DNA from: Opitutia bacterium
GTDB taxonomy: Bacteria; Verrucomicrobiota; Verrucomicrobiia; Opitutales; Seribacteraceae
DNA: 11,171 nucleotides
Direction of reading: 5' to 3'
Assembly: GCA_018695085.1 (NCBI GenBank)
Contig: JABHOU010000155.1
Span: 1-11,171 of the forward strand
Shown here: positions 1 to 7,148 of the stretch, one piece after another
Numbering within the stretch: position 1 is the first letter of the stretch
Layout of the letters: every line of letters starts with the position of its first letter
The notes under the pieces: model-generated
Database searches by the model: none
Told to the model about the DNA's origin: nothing
Seen by the model: the letters and a program-made list of their open reading frames with translations, nothing else
Made by a program: the position numbers and the translations under genes

Positions 1-4
1 AAGC

Positions 5-3000
5 TTAGATGTCCAAAAGTGCTTCCAGCGCCTTGTCCTTTTCAGGACCTGAATGGAAATCCAATGCACGAACGTAACGTGGATGGCTTTCGGCAGGAGT
101 CTTCTGGTCTTTGAGAATCTTCGCCAAGTAACTTGGGGCGGCTTTTGAGCGCACTCGCCATATGATGTCCCGACCGGCAGAGGTGTTCCACTTGTCGCCA
201 ACCTTGGCGAGCCACGCAGAAAAGCAGGCTTCGGCATTCAAGTCGGAAGAAAGGCCTAGCGCTTCCAAATACCATCGATCCTTTCCGTCATGGTGAATCG
301 CAAGCTCCGCCCAAAGCTTGGCTGCCTGAGAGGTCTTTTCATGCCTTAGAGCAATGGCGCATTCGCGACGGACTTGAGAGGATTTGTCCGAAACCAGTTT
401 CCGCACGACCTCGATGGTGTTAAGATCAGCCGATTGTCGGGTGAGGCGAAGACCAACTATGCGAATATCTGGATCCTTGTCCTTGATCGCGATGTCTACG
501 TAGTGTTGCCCCTTACTCTCGATCTTGCCTAGAAGCCAAAGCGCTCGAGCTCGAAGCCGTGGATTGGAATCGGACCACAGCTTTTGCAAGGTCGCCTCTG
601 CCTTCTTGCCCTGCTTGCGAAGAGCATGCCAAGCAAGGTATCGCGTTGCTTGATTGGGACTCTCCAGGGCAGCAATAGCTCCATCGATACTGGAAACGTC
701 TACCTTGGGCGATTTGTATTTGTGGCCATCAGGCGCAACCATGAAAAGCCGTCCGCGTTCCAAGTCGCGCATGTTGTGCCCGCCCACGCCAGGATCATAC
801 CAGTCCGCTACCATAAGTGAGCCATCGGGTGCCGCGACCACATCGGAAGGCCGAAACCATTTGTCACGACTTGCTCCGTTAAGAATATCAACGACCTCGC
901 CGTCATAGCCCGCCCCGCTCTTCGTTACGGGATACGCCCGGACGACACTGGGCCCAGCATCGCAATGGATGACCTGTCCTTGAAAAACCTTTGGCAGAAG
1001 AGTGCCTTCGTAGACCATTATACCGGTGGGTGAACCCGCCCCCGTTTGGAGGAGGTTGGGCATTACGCCTGGATCGTTAAGATGCCAATGACGCAGAGGA
1101 ATGTCAGCCTCGATATTGGTCCGCTTGTCCCGCCATCCCTTTCCACTGAACTCACCTCGATATCCATAGTTGCCGAATTCCATGACATAATTGATGCGTA
1201 CTCCACGGTTTCCGTCATCATCATTGTCGGATTGCCAAACGGTTCCAAAGCTGTCTACCGCCGCCTCCCAATTATTACGGAAATTCCAACCCAAGGTCTC
1301 GAATTCCGATCCGTCCTCGTTGCAACGAAATACCATGCCTTGTTGGTATGGCTTGCGTTTGTCATTCACCTCGTTACCGGCAAGGTCGATGATGGGTTTT
1401 CCGTCCTTATCCTTGATTTGACGCCCACTATTCCCAAAATTGAAGTAGAACTTGCCGTCGGGACCGAAGTGTACGGCGTGAATCCCATGATCATGTTGCG
1501 TACCTGAAATACCGGTGAAGAGAGGCATAGGAGGTCCGTCCGGTTTGTCATCTCCGTCTTTGTCCTTGAACACCGTAATACGATCACCGACTGCAACGAC
1601 GATCTTGTCTCCGAAAACACTCACGCCATGAGCGGAATCAATGTCGCGACCCTGATAGAAAGTCTTTACCTTGTCCGCCTTGTTGTCACCATCAGTGTCT
1701 TCAAGGATAAGAATGCGATCACCCTCGGCTCGCTTGTTTTTATGCCTGCGATAGTTAGTCACTTCGCAGACCCAGATGCGTCCACGGTGATCCACATCAA
1801 TAGCGGATGGGCTCAATATCATGGGTTCACTCGCGAAAAGGGTGGCTTTAACTTCTTCATGAACATAGAGGTTTTCAACTGCATGAGCGGGATCACCTTG
1901 ATCGCCAACACGACCACCTGAACCTTTAGGGCCAGATACTGAAGCACCGGCAAAAATCGGTTTTTGTGCAAATACTTGAAACTGCACGCTCGCTTGATTT
2001 CCGCAGGCCCTTTGATTGGCACCGCCATCGTCCAAGGCTCCTTTGGATAGAAATCGAGTAAACCGGTGGTTCCTCGGCAATTTGTAACTAATTAACGAAT
2101 CGGCATGGGTTCCTATCCCCTCTACGGATTTGCCGTCGACCTTCATGGCTCCGCCATTAGCATTTTGGTTAAGCTTAACGCTACCAAAACCGGAGGAAGA
2201 AGAATTCCATTTGATGGAGGTAAGTTTTGTCTCCTTCCCGCTAGTATCTACAAGACGTGGGTTCACCCAATCCGCCCAGTCGCAAGCAAACCCGTTGCCG
2301 GCATCGCTTACAAATAAATGCAATTCCTTCGCACCCTTAAGATCCACGGAGATATCGACGGCATGACCGGATGTGTTCTTCGTTACCGTCTTACTGGTGA
2401 AAAGAGGTTTTGCCTTTTCCGAGGCAGGAGAAGTCTTTTTAGGCGACAAGGATGCGCCCTTGGGAGCTTTCCCGTTGAATTCCTTAAGCTTTTCCGAGAT
2501 TTGTTCAGGAGCCCAGCCACGGGGGGAGTAGTCTTGGTTAGACTGAAGGTCCCCAACACTTACTTCACCAGCTGAAACACCACTTTTGGCGATATCGACT
2601 TTGGCAATCCAAGCGATGGCATTGAGGGTGAGGCGACGGAAATTATCGGAACCCCAATTGACATGGTTGTGTCCACCGGTAAAGCCAAAGCCACGACCAT
2701 CACTATAGTCCTTGCCGCGTTGATAAGCCCAAGCGACATGCTGAGCTTCTTTGCGTTTAAGAACAGCCTCGCGCACATGGGGGTTGCCACTATGCGCACC
2801 ATCCCTGCGCTTGAGGGTATCGGCACTCGGCATCGCCGAGAGAACCGGCGTAACGCCGTTCATGTTTTCGCGAAAACGCATGTGGTAATACCACTCGTCA
2901 TTAATGGCGAAAGGCTTGACTCCAGAACTGATCGGGTGGTCGGGTAACAACTTGAAATCGGCCGTCCAGTGAGGATTCACCGACCAGTGTGCCTCAAAAT

Positions 3001-3406
3001 AGCCTCCGATCCACTTCAGGAAGTGCTCGCCAGGAGGGCCTTTCGGCACCTCCACGCCATAATGAAGGCAAGCCAACCCGACGCCACGCTTCATCACCTT
3101 GTCGAACTCTTTCAAGTGCTTGTTCAACAAATGCCTCCCGCCACCATCGCAGTAGACAACAACTGCCGCGGCATCATTAAATACACTAGGGTCTTTGGGA
3201 TAACCGTTGTCTGTCACCACAACCGACTTGAGGCCAATCTTGGCAGCGTCTAGATACTTCGCAAGCAGCTTGCTCCCAGCAATATGCTCGTGCGAAAAGT
3301 AACCGTGGCTCTTCGCCCCTGCCACGAATACTACCTTTTTGTCTTTGGCAAACGCTCCGAAAGCCATGCTTAGAGCGACCGAAATCAATATTGTTTTCTT
3401 TATCAT
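5..3406 (-). CDS. Secreted ThuA / NPCBM / membrane-bound-dehydrogenase-type propeller / HEAT-repeat fusion protein
   Basis: This 1133-residue protein begins with a signal peptide (basic MIKK, hydrophobic core, predicted cleavage after AFA near residue 20), so it should act outside the cytoplasm. Residues about 23-270 are a ThuA-like domain of glutamine-amidotransferase fold (CDGGGRH near 86, LHYGVE near 114, GGHNHVNWG at 244-252). ThuA is known from rhizobial trehalose use through 3-keto sugars. A Lys/Ser-rich linker (about 280-335) leads to an NPCBM-like carbohydrate-binding domain (about 336-480; GIGTHADS near 430). Residues about 515-895 match the PVC-type membrane-bound dehydrogenase beta-propeller, with acidic calcium-site-like motifs (DTDGDNKAD at 570, DKDGDDKPD at 615, DNDDDGN at 727). 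Residues about 905-1070 are HEAT-like helices. Such PVC proteins usually end in a cytochrome c domain. Here a TAA stops the frame at residue 1133 and no CxxCH motif is present. The gene is transcribed away from the sugar operon across a 180-bp spacer. No Shine-Dalgarno sequence precedes the ATG. The domain assignment is good; the reaction is unknown. Confidence 0.9.
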   Translation of the reverse strand: MIKKTILISVALSMAFGAFAKDKKVVFVAGAKSHGYFSHEHIAGSKLLAKYLDAAKIGLKSVVVTDNGYPKDPSVFNDAAAVVVYCDGGGRHLLNKHLKEFDKVMKRGVGLACLHYGVEVPKGPPGEHFLKWIGGYFEAHWSVNPHWTADFKLLPDHPISSGVKPFAINDEWYYHMRFRENMNGVTPVLSAMPSADTLKRRDGAHSGNPHVREAVLKRKEAQHVAWAYQRGKDYSDGRGFGFTGGHNHVNWGSDNFRRLTLNAIAWIAKVDIAKSGVSAGEVSVGDLQSNQDYSPRGWAPEQISEKLKEFNGKAPKGASLSPKKTSPASEKAKPLFTSKTVTKNTSGHAVDISVDLKGAKELHLFVSDAGNGFACDWADWVNPRLVDTSGKETKLTSIKWNSSSSGFGSVKLNQNANGGAMKVDGKSVEGIGTHADSLISYKLPRNHRFTRFLSKGALDDGGANQRACGNQASVQFQVFAQKPIFAGASVSGPKGSGGRVGDQGDPAHAVENLYVHEEVKATLFASEPMILSPSAIDVDHRGRIWVCEVTNYRRHKNKRAEGDRILILEDTDGDNKADKVKTFYQGRDIDSAHGVSVFGDKIVVAVGDRITVFKDKDGDDKPDGPPMPLFTGISGTQHDHGIHAVHFGPDGKFYFNFGNSGRQIKDKDGKPIIDLAGNEVNDKRKPYQQGMVFRCNEDGSEFETLGWNFRNNWEAAVDSFGTVWQSDNDDDGNRGVRINYVMEFGNYGYRGEFSGKGWRDKRTNIEADIPLRHWHLNDPGVMPNLLQTGAGSPTGIMVYEGTLLPKVFQGQVIHCDAGPSVVRAYPVTKSGAGYDGEVVDILNGASRDKWFRPSDVVAAPDGSLMVADWYDPGVGGHNMRDLERGRLFMVAPDGHKYKSPKVDVSSIDGAIAALESPNQATRYLAWHALRKQGKKAEATLQKLWSDSNPRLRARALWLLGKIESKGQHYVDIAIKDKDPDIRIVGLRLTRQSADLNTIEVVRKLVSDKSSQVRRECAIALRHEKTSQAAKLWAELAIHHDGKDRWYLEALGLSSDLNAEACFSAWLAKVGDKWNTSAGRDIIWRVRSKAAPSYLAKILKDQKTPAESHPRYVRALDFHSGPEKDKALEALLDI

Positions 3407-3441
3407 AAGTGTACAGATGGGTTGTGTAGGGAAGAAAGGTT

Positions 3442-3457
3442 GGGAATGAGGATTCCC
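3442..3457. repeat. Perfect 6-bp inverted repeat in divergent spacer
   Basis: GGGAAT (3442-3447) and ATTCCC (3452-3457) are exact reverse complements separated by GAGG. The repeat lies 36 bp upstream of the minus-strand ATG, in its predicted leader, so it could be a regulator half-site pair or a small RNA hairpin. No U-tract follows on either strand, so it does not look like an intrinsic terminator. The repeat is seen directly; a regulatory role is a guess. Confidence 0.35.
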
Positions 3458-3480
3458 CTAAAGGATGGAAAAAGTAATGA

Positions 3481-3526
3481 AAACTAGGTAGGACTCGCAA
3501 ACCATTGCAAACGAAAAGTCTAGTTT
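3481..3526. promoter_or_regulatory. Candidate operator region: nested direct and inverted repeats
   Basis: The hexamer GCAAAC occurs at 3497-3502 and again at 3507-3512, exactly 10 bp apart, so both copies would face the same side of the helix. On the minus strand this reads as two GTTTGC boxes. The pair is enclosed by the inverted repeat AAACTAG (3481-3487) and CTAGTTT (3520-3526). The site lies between two divergent genes, where a regulator shared by the fusion gene and the operon would be expected. No regulator gene is present in the window and no convincing -35/-10 pair was found here. Function is inferred from position and symmetry only. Confidence 0.35.
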
Positions 3527-3586
3527 AGGGTGATTCTGTCTTTGGATTGCCCATGCCTTGTCTTTGTGCCTATCCTAGTGACTTGC

Positions 3587-4384
3587 ATGTCAAAGACCCC
3601 ACAAGAAGATTCCGTAGCCGTTATCGTCGGCGGCACAACCGGACTTGGACTTTCGGCGTCCCGAGCCTTGGTTCAGTCGGGATGGAAAGTGGCTTTGCTT
3701 GGTCGAAATGCCGACAGCTTGGAATCCGCGCTATCGGAATTGGGTGATGCCGCGCTTGGTATTGCGGCTGACGCCTGCAACCCCGGCGCTGTTCCAGAAC
3801 TGATTGACAAAACGGTCACTTCCTTCGGGCACGTCAGCGCACTTTACCATGTAGCGGGCGGAAGCGCTCGCTCAAGTGGAGACGGTCCGCTCCATGAATT
3901 GACGGATGAAGGATGGCATCGAGCACTAGACCTTAATCTGACTTCCTTAATCTATTCAAATAGGGCAGCCATTCGTCGTTTTCGCCAACAAGGGAAAAGA
4001 GGTGTTATACTTAACATGAGCTCAGTTCTCGGCTTTAGTCCCTCCCCCGCTCATTTTGCAACTCACGGATACGCTGCGACCAAGGCGGCTGTCATGGGCT
4101 TCACCAAATCGATAGCATCCTATTACGCCAAAGAGAACATCAGGGCCAATGTGATAGCCCCTGCTCTCGTCGAAACTCCGATGTCCGAAAGGGCAACAAG
4201 CAACGAGTCGATCAAGAGCTACGCGCAAAGCAAGCAGCCATTAGATGGAGGACGAATTGGTATGCCCGAAGACTTGGACGCAGCTGTTCTTTACTTGTTG
4301 TCGGAGGACTCCAAATACGTCACTGGACAAGTCTTGTCAGTAGATGGCGGATGGAGCGTTTCCGAGGGGCAGTTGAAGGGATGA
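3587..4384 (+). CDS. SDR-family NAD(P)-dependent oxidoreductase
   Basis: This is a classical short-chain dehydrogenase/reductase of 265 residues, the normal size for the family. The Rossmann glycine motif GGTTGLGL is at 15-22. The catalytic set is visible as Asn117 (DLNLTS), Ser145/146 (NMSS) and Tyr162-x3-Lys166 (YAATK). IRANVIAPALVETPM (185-199) and the C-terminal TGQVLSVDGGWS are typical of classical SDRs. The spacing from Ser146 to Tyr162 is 16 residues, about three more than usual, because of a small Ser/Pro/His insertion. I chose ATG 3587: the frame stays open back to a GTG at 3530, but those 19 extra residues are not SDR-like. It is the first gene of the tight operon, and its TGA overlaps the kinase start as ATGA. 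It probably oxidises or reduces a sugar or polyol hydroxyl; the substrate is not identifiable. Confidence 0.88.
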   Translation: MSKTPQEDSVAVIVGGTTGLGLSASRALVQSGWKVALLGRNADSLESALSELGDAALGIAADACNPGAVPELIDKTVTSFGHVSALYHVAGGSARSSGDGPLHELTDEGWHRALDLNLTSLIYSNRAAIRRFRQQGKRGVILNMSSVLGFSPSPAHFATHGYAATKAAVMGFTKSIASYYAKENIRANVIAPALVETPMSERATSNESIKSYAQSKQPLDGGRIGMPEDLDAAVLYLLSEDSKYVTGQVLSVDGGWSVSEGQLKG

Positions 4385-5283
4385 AATTGGCCGCAGGAAT
4401 CGACTTGGGCGGAACGAGAGTAAAAGGCATCGCCCATGATTTCGAACTTGAAGAGGAACTTGAGCGGACCATTCTATCATCGAACGATGGGAAATTCTTT
4501 GACCAAAACCCGTCGTGGGCAAACGCCATTCGAGATTTGTTGGATGAGTGGGAAACGCGATTCGGGAATCAGTTCGCCTCTATTGGCATCGCCTCTCCGG
4601 GACTGACGGCGAAAGATGAACGCAGCATTGCTTTCATGCCGGGAAGATTGGACGGCATTGAAAATTTGGTCTGGGAAGATTTTCTAAGCACTTCGGCAAG
4701 AACATGCGTGGTCAATGATGCCCACGCTGCGCTGCTGGGAGAAACTTGGCGAGGCGCCGCCAAGGGATGCAAAGACGTCGTCTTGCTAACAATAGGCACT
4801 GGGGTTGGTGGAGCGGCCATGACGGATGGACGCCTTCTCCGTGGCCATTTGGGCCGTGCGGGTCATTTCGGACACCTGTCCCTTGATCCCTTTGGCGAAA
4901 AAGACATTTGCGGAACACCCGGCAGTCTCGAGGATGCCATCGGTGACTGCACGATTGAAAAAAGGTCGAATGGTCGTTTCACTCGAACAAAAGAATTAGT
5001 GGATGCTCATTTGGCGGGCGACAAAGAAGCCGGCGAAATCTGGCTCCGTTCAATTCGGCACCTTGCAGCCGGAATCACCTCTTTGACAAATGCATTGGAT
5101 CCGGAAGTTATAATTTTGGGAGGCGGCATCGCCAATGCCGGAGAATCCCTGCTTGCACCGCTACGTTCATACCTCGATGAAATGGAATGGCGACCGGCTG
5201 GTAATCGCATATCCATTCGCATCGCAGAACTCGGAGAATGGGCGGGCGGCATCGGAGCGTTGCGCCATGCTATAATTTGTTGA
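4381..5283 (+). CDS. ROK-family sugar kinase with non-canonical zinc/substrate motif
   Basis: This 300-residue protein has the ROK/ASKHA layout: the ATP-phosphate loop DLGGTRVKG (8-16), catalytic Asp in VNDAHAALLGE (Asp113), the second phosphate loop TIGTGVGG (137-144), and the adenosine-side glycines ILGGGIANAGE (245-255). It should phosphorylate a sugar in the cytoplasm. Two family hallmarks differ. The substrate motif ExGH reads HFGH (162-165), with His in place of Glu. The zinc motif CxCGxxGCxE reads DICGTPGSLE (175-184), keeping only Cys177. Zinc binding as in classical ROK kinases is therefore unlikely, and sugar specificity may be shifted. ATG 4381 is preferred because it overlaps the SDR stop (ATGA) and sits just before the conserved domain. 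An in-frame ATG at 4351 would add ten residues that are not family-like. A purine-rich stretch (GAGGGG...GAAGGG) lies just upstream. It could also be a non-kinase ROK derivative, but the catalytic Asp argues against that. Confidence 0.87.
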   Translation: MKLAAGIDLGGTRVKGIAHDFELEEELERTILSSNDGKFFDQNPSWANAIRDLLDEWETRFGNQFASIGIASPGLTAKDERSIAFMPGRLDGIENLVWEDFLSTSARTCVVNDAHAALLGETWRGAAKGCKDVVLLTIGTGVGGAAMTDGRLLRGHLGRAGHFGHLSLDPFGEKDICGTPGSLEDAIGDCTIEKRSNGRFTRTKELVDAHLAGDKEAGEIWLRSIRHLAAGITSLTNALDPEVIILGGGIANAGESLLAPLRSYLDEMEWRPAGNRISIRIAELGEWAGGIGALRHAIIC

Positions 5284-5299
5284 ATCCTAACTAATAAAA

Positions 5300-6079
5300 A
5301 TGAAACCGATTTTAGATTACTTGAATTGCTCGGAAAAGCTCATCGATACCGTAAGAAGTCAAGTCGACTCTTTGGCCCAAGCAGCCTCCTGGTTTGCCGA
5401 TACCATTTTGGCCGAACGCATGGTTCACGTGTTCGGCTCGGGACACAGTCGAATAATGGTAGAGGAGATGTGGCCTCGCTACGGATCGTTTCCCGGGTTC
5501 AATCCCATAGTGGAGCTTTCCCTCACGCACCATACGCAAGTGGTTGGAGCCAATGGGCAAAGACAGGCCATGTTTTTGGAAAACGTTTCGGGTTTGGCGA
5601 GTCGTATCCTAAGAAATTTCGCATGCTCCGAACAGGATACTGCCTTGATCATCTCATCCAGCGGTTGCAATGTCGTGCCCATCGAGATGGCGGAAGAATT
5701 TCGGAAGCAAGGCATCCGCGTTGTGGCCATCGTAAGCAAGGCTCACCTAAGTGTAAGCGAAAGCAAGCGGGAGGATGGCAAGAAACTGGATGATTTTGCT
5801 GACTTGATTTTGGATACGGGTGCGCCTGCCGGAGACGCTATGGTTGAAGTCAAAGGTCTTGATTTTCCCGTTTCGCCGGGATCCACGGTGGGGGGCTGCC
5901 TTATTGTCAATGCGATCAAAAGTCAGCTAGCGCACTTATTGACTGAAGCGGGGAAACCTCCCAAGATCCTTACCGCAACCTGCCGAATCGGCAAGGAACG
6001 GGCCGCGGAAATCTTTGAATCTGCTTACGACGAACATTCTCGCCTCTTGGCCAAAACATACGAAAACCTTGGCAAATAA
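5300..6079 (+). CDS. SIS-domain sugar isomerase (UPF0309-like)
   Basis: This 259-residue protein carries one SIS (sugar isomerase) fold. The phosphosugar-binding signature is seen as VFGSGHSRIMVEEM (44-57) followed by FNPIVE (67-72), and a second part as ALIISSSGCNVVPIEMAEEF (115-134) leading into RVVAIVSKAH (140-149). The length and the FGSGHS-x-E pattern match the UPF0309 group of sugar isomerase-domain proteins rather than the longer N-acetylmuramic acid 6-phosphate etherase MurQ. It probably acts in the cytoplasm on the phosphorylated product of the kinase encoded 16 bp upstream, either as an aldose-ketose isomerase or as a related phosphosugar lyase. No Shine-Dalgarno sequence precedes the ATG; the upstream bases are A-rich (CTAATAAAA). 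Fold assignment is firm; the reaction is inferred. Confidence 0.85.
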   Translation: MKPILDYLNCSEKLIDTVRSQVDSLAQAASWFADTILAERMVHVFGSGHSRIMVEEMWPRYGSFPGFNPIVELSLTHHTQVVGANGQRQAMFLENVSGLASRILRNFACSEQDTALIISSSGCNVVPIEMAEEFRKQGIRVVAIVSKAHLSVSESKREDGKKLDDFADLILDTGAPAGDAMVEVKGLDFPVSPGSTVGGCLIVNAIKSQLAHLLTEAGKPPKILTATCRIGKERAAEIFESAYDEHSRLLAKTYENLGK

Positions 6080-6092
6080 TCCGAACTTTATC

Positions 6093-7148
6093 ATGAAGGA
6101 ACAACCCCTGCGTACAACTGTGATCGGCAGTTACCCATTTCCCGGATGGTTATTGCATGCCAGCGAAAATCTGGATGCCTTCGGCTCAAACGACATAGCG
6201 GAAGCGCAGAATGATGCCGTAACCGCTGCCTTGAGCGACCAATTGTCATCGGGGCTCGATGTCGTGACAGACGGCGAACAGACTCGATTTGACTTCAACC
6301 TTTCTTTCTACGGTTATCTCGAAGGAATCTCGCTGGAAGGCGAATCTCCGCGTAAGTTTGGTCCGCCCGCCCATGACCAACGAGGCAAGCATGAGATCAC
6401 CGGGGAGTTGTTGGCGCCAAGGGGACTGGGAGCCGTGGAAGAATTCGAACGACTTAAAAATATAGCAGGCCCTCTGCTGGAAGGACGAGAAACCCCACTC
6501 GTCCTCAAGGCCTCTGTTCCCGGACCTTTTACCTTGAGCGGACGTCTTCTGCCAAACGAACAATATCCCGACCGCTACGCCATCACTGAAGCCTTGCTTC
6601 CGATCGTGCAAAAAGAGCTGGAAGGCCTAGTTGCTGCAGGCTGTCAGGAACTGACCGTGGACGAACCCTCGATGAGTTGCTATGCATACAACTCGGACAC
6701 CAAGCGATTCGTCGATATCTTCAACCGTACAGTTGAGGCTGTCGTGGGAAAAACTCGCCTGAGTACTCACCTTTGCTTTGGCAACTTCAAGGGTCATGCC
6801 GTTGGATATAGACGCATTGCTCCAATGTTGCCCGACTTTCTGGACTTTAGCGTGGACGAAATTCACGTCGAAATGGCAAACCGTGAATTCGCCGAAATCG
6901 ATCGGATCGCAGAGATTGCGGAGCGGATGGACGTCGCAGTAGGGATCGTAGACGTTAAAAGTTATTATGTCGAAACCCCCGAAGACGTTTTGGACAGAGT
7001 CAAGCTTTGCCTGAAACACGCCCCCGCCGAACGGCTATCCTTCGCGCCCGACTGCGGTCTTAGCCAAACGGCTCGCTGGGCCGCAAAAAGGAAACTGAGC
7101 AATATGGTGGAAGGCGTCCGGAGAGCTCGGCGGGAACTCGGCTTATAA
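6093..7148 (+). CDS. MetE-core (cobalamin-independent methionine synthase C-terminal domain) methyltransferase
   Basis: This 351-residue protein is a single TIM-barrel domain equivalent to the C-terminal half of MetE, without the N-terminal folate-binding half. Conserved features are VIGSYPFP (10-17), TDGEQTR (59-65), VDEPS (189-193) and DVKSYYVETPEDV (287-299). All four predicted zinc ligands are present: His226 and Cys228 in THLCFG, Glu260 in HVEMANRE, and Cys321 in APDCGLS. It should therefore activate a thiol or thiolate for methyl transfer. Related single-domain proteins include archaeal and bacterial folate-independent methionine synthases and the coenzyme-M-dependent epoxyalkane transferase, so the methyl donor and acceptor here are open. 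I chose ATG 6093, 13 bp after the isomerase stop. The frame is open back to 6015 inside the isomerase gene, but the extra 26 residues lack homology. Its place in a sugar operon is unusual. The stop overlaps the next start as TAATG. Confidence 0.85.
   Translation: MKEQPLRTTVIGSYPFPGWLLHASENLDAFGSNDIAEAQNDAVTAALSDQLSSGLDVVTDGEQTRFDFNLSFYGYLEGISLEGESPRKFGPPAHDQRGKHEITGELLAPRGLGAVEEFERLKNIAGPLLEGRETPLVLKASVPGPFTLSGRLLPNEQYPDRYAITEALLPIVQKELEGLVAAGCQELTVDEPSMSCYAYNSDTKRFVDIFNRTVEAVVGKTRLSTHLCFGNFKGHAVGYRRIAPMLPDFLDFSVDEIHVEMANREFAEIDRIAEIAERMDVAVGIVDVKSYYVETPEDVLDRVKLCLKHAPAERLSFAPDCGLSQTARWAAKRKLSNMVEGVRRARRELGL

Noticed and set aside
570..735. EF-hand/dockerin reading of the DxDGDxxxD motifs in the fusion protein (residue numbers)
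   Set aside because: The motifs sit in loops between propeller strands without flanking EF helices; they are better read as calcium-site-like loops of the propeller. The positions given are protein residues, not bases.
1046..1507. 153-codon plus-strand frame opposite the fusion gene
   Set aside because: It is fully antisense to the propeller domain of the fusion protein and has no family resemblance, signal or start context.
3530..3586. GTG-started extension of the SDR protein that could look like a short hydrophobic leader
   Set aside because: The 19 residues are Cys-rich without a basic N-region, classical SDRs are cytoplasmic, and ATG 3587 gives the normal SDR length and N-terminus.
5300..6079. 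MurQ (N-acetylmuramic acid 6-phosphate etherase) assignment for the SIS protein
   Set aside because: The protein is about 40 residues shorter than MurQ and its FGSGHS signature fits the UPF0309 sugar isomerase group better.
6246..7019. Minus-strand frames of 121 and 130 codons opposite the methyltransferase gene
   Set aside because: The sense frame holds every MetE-core motif and the antisense products look random.
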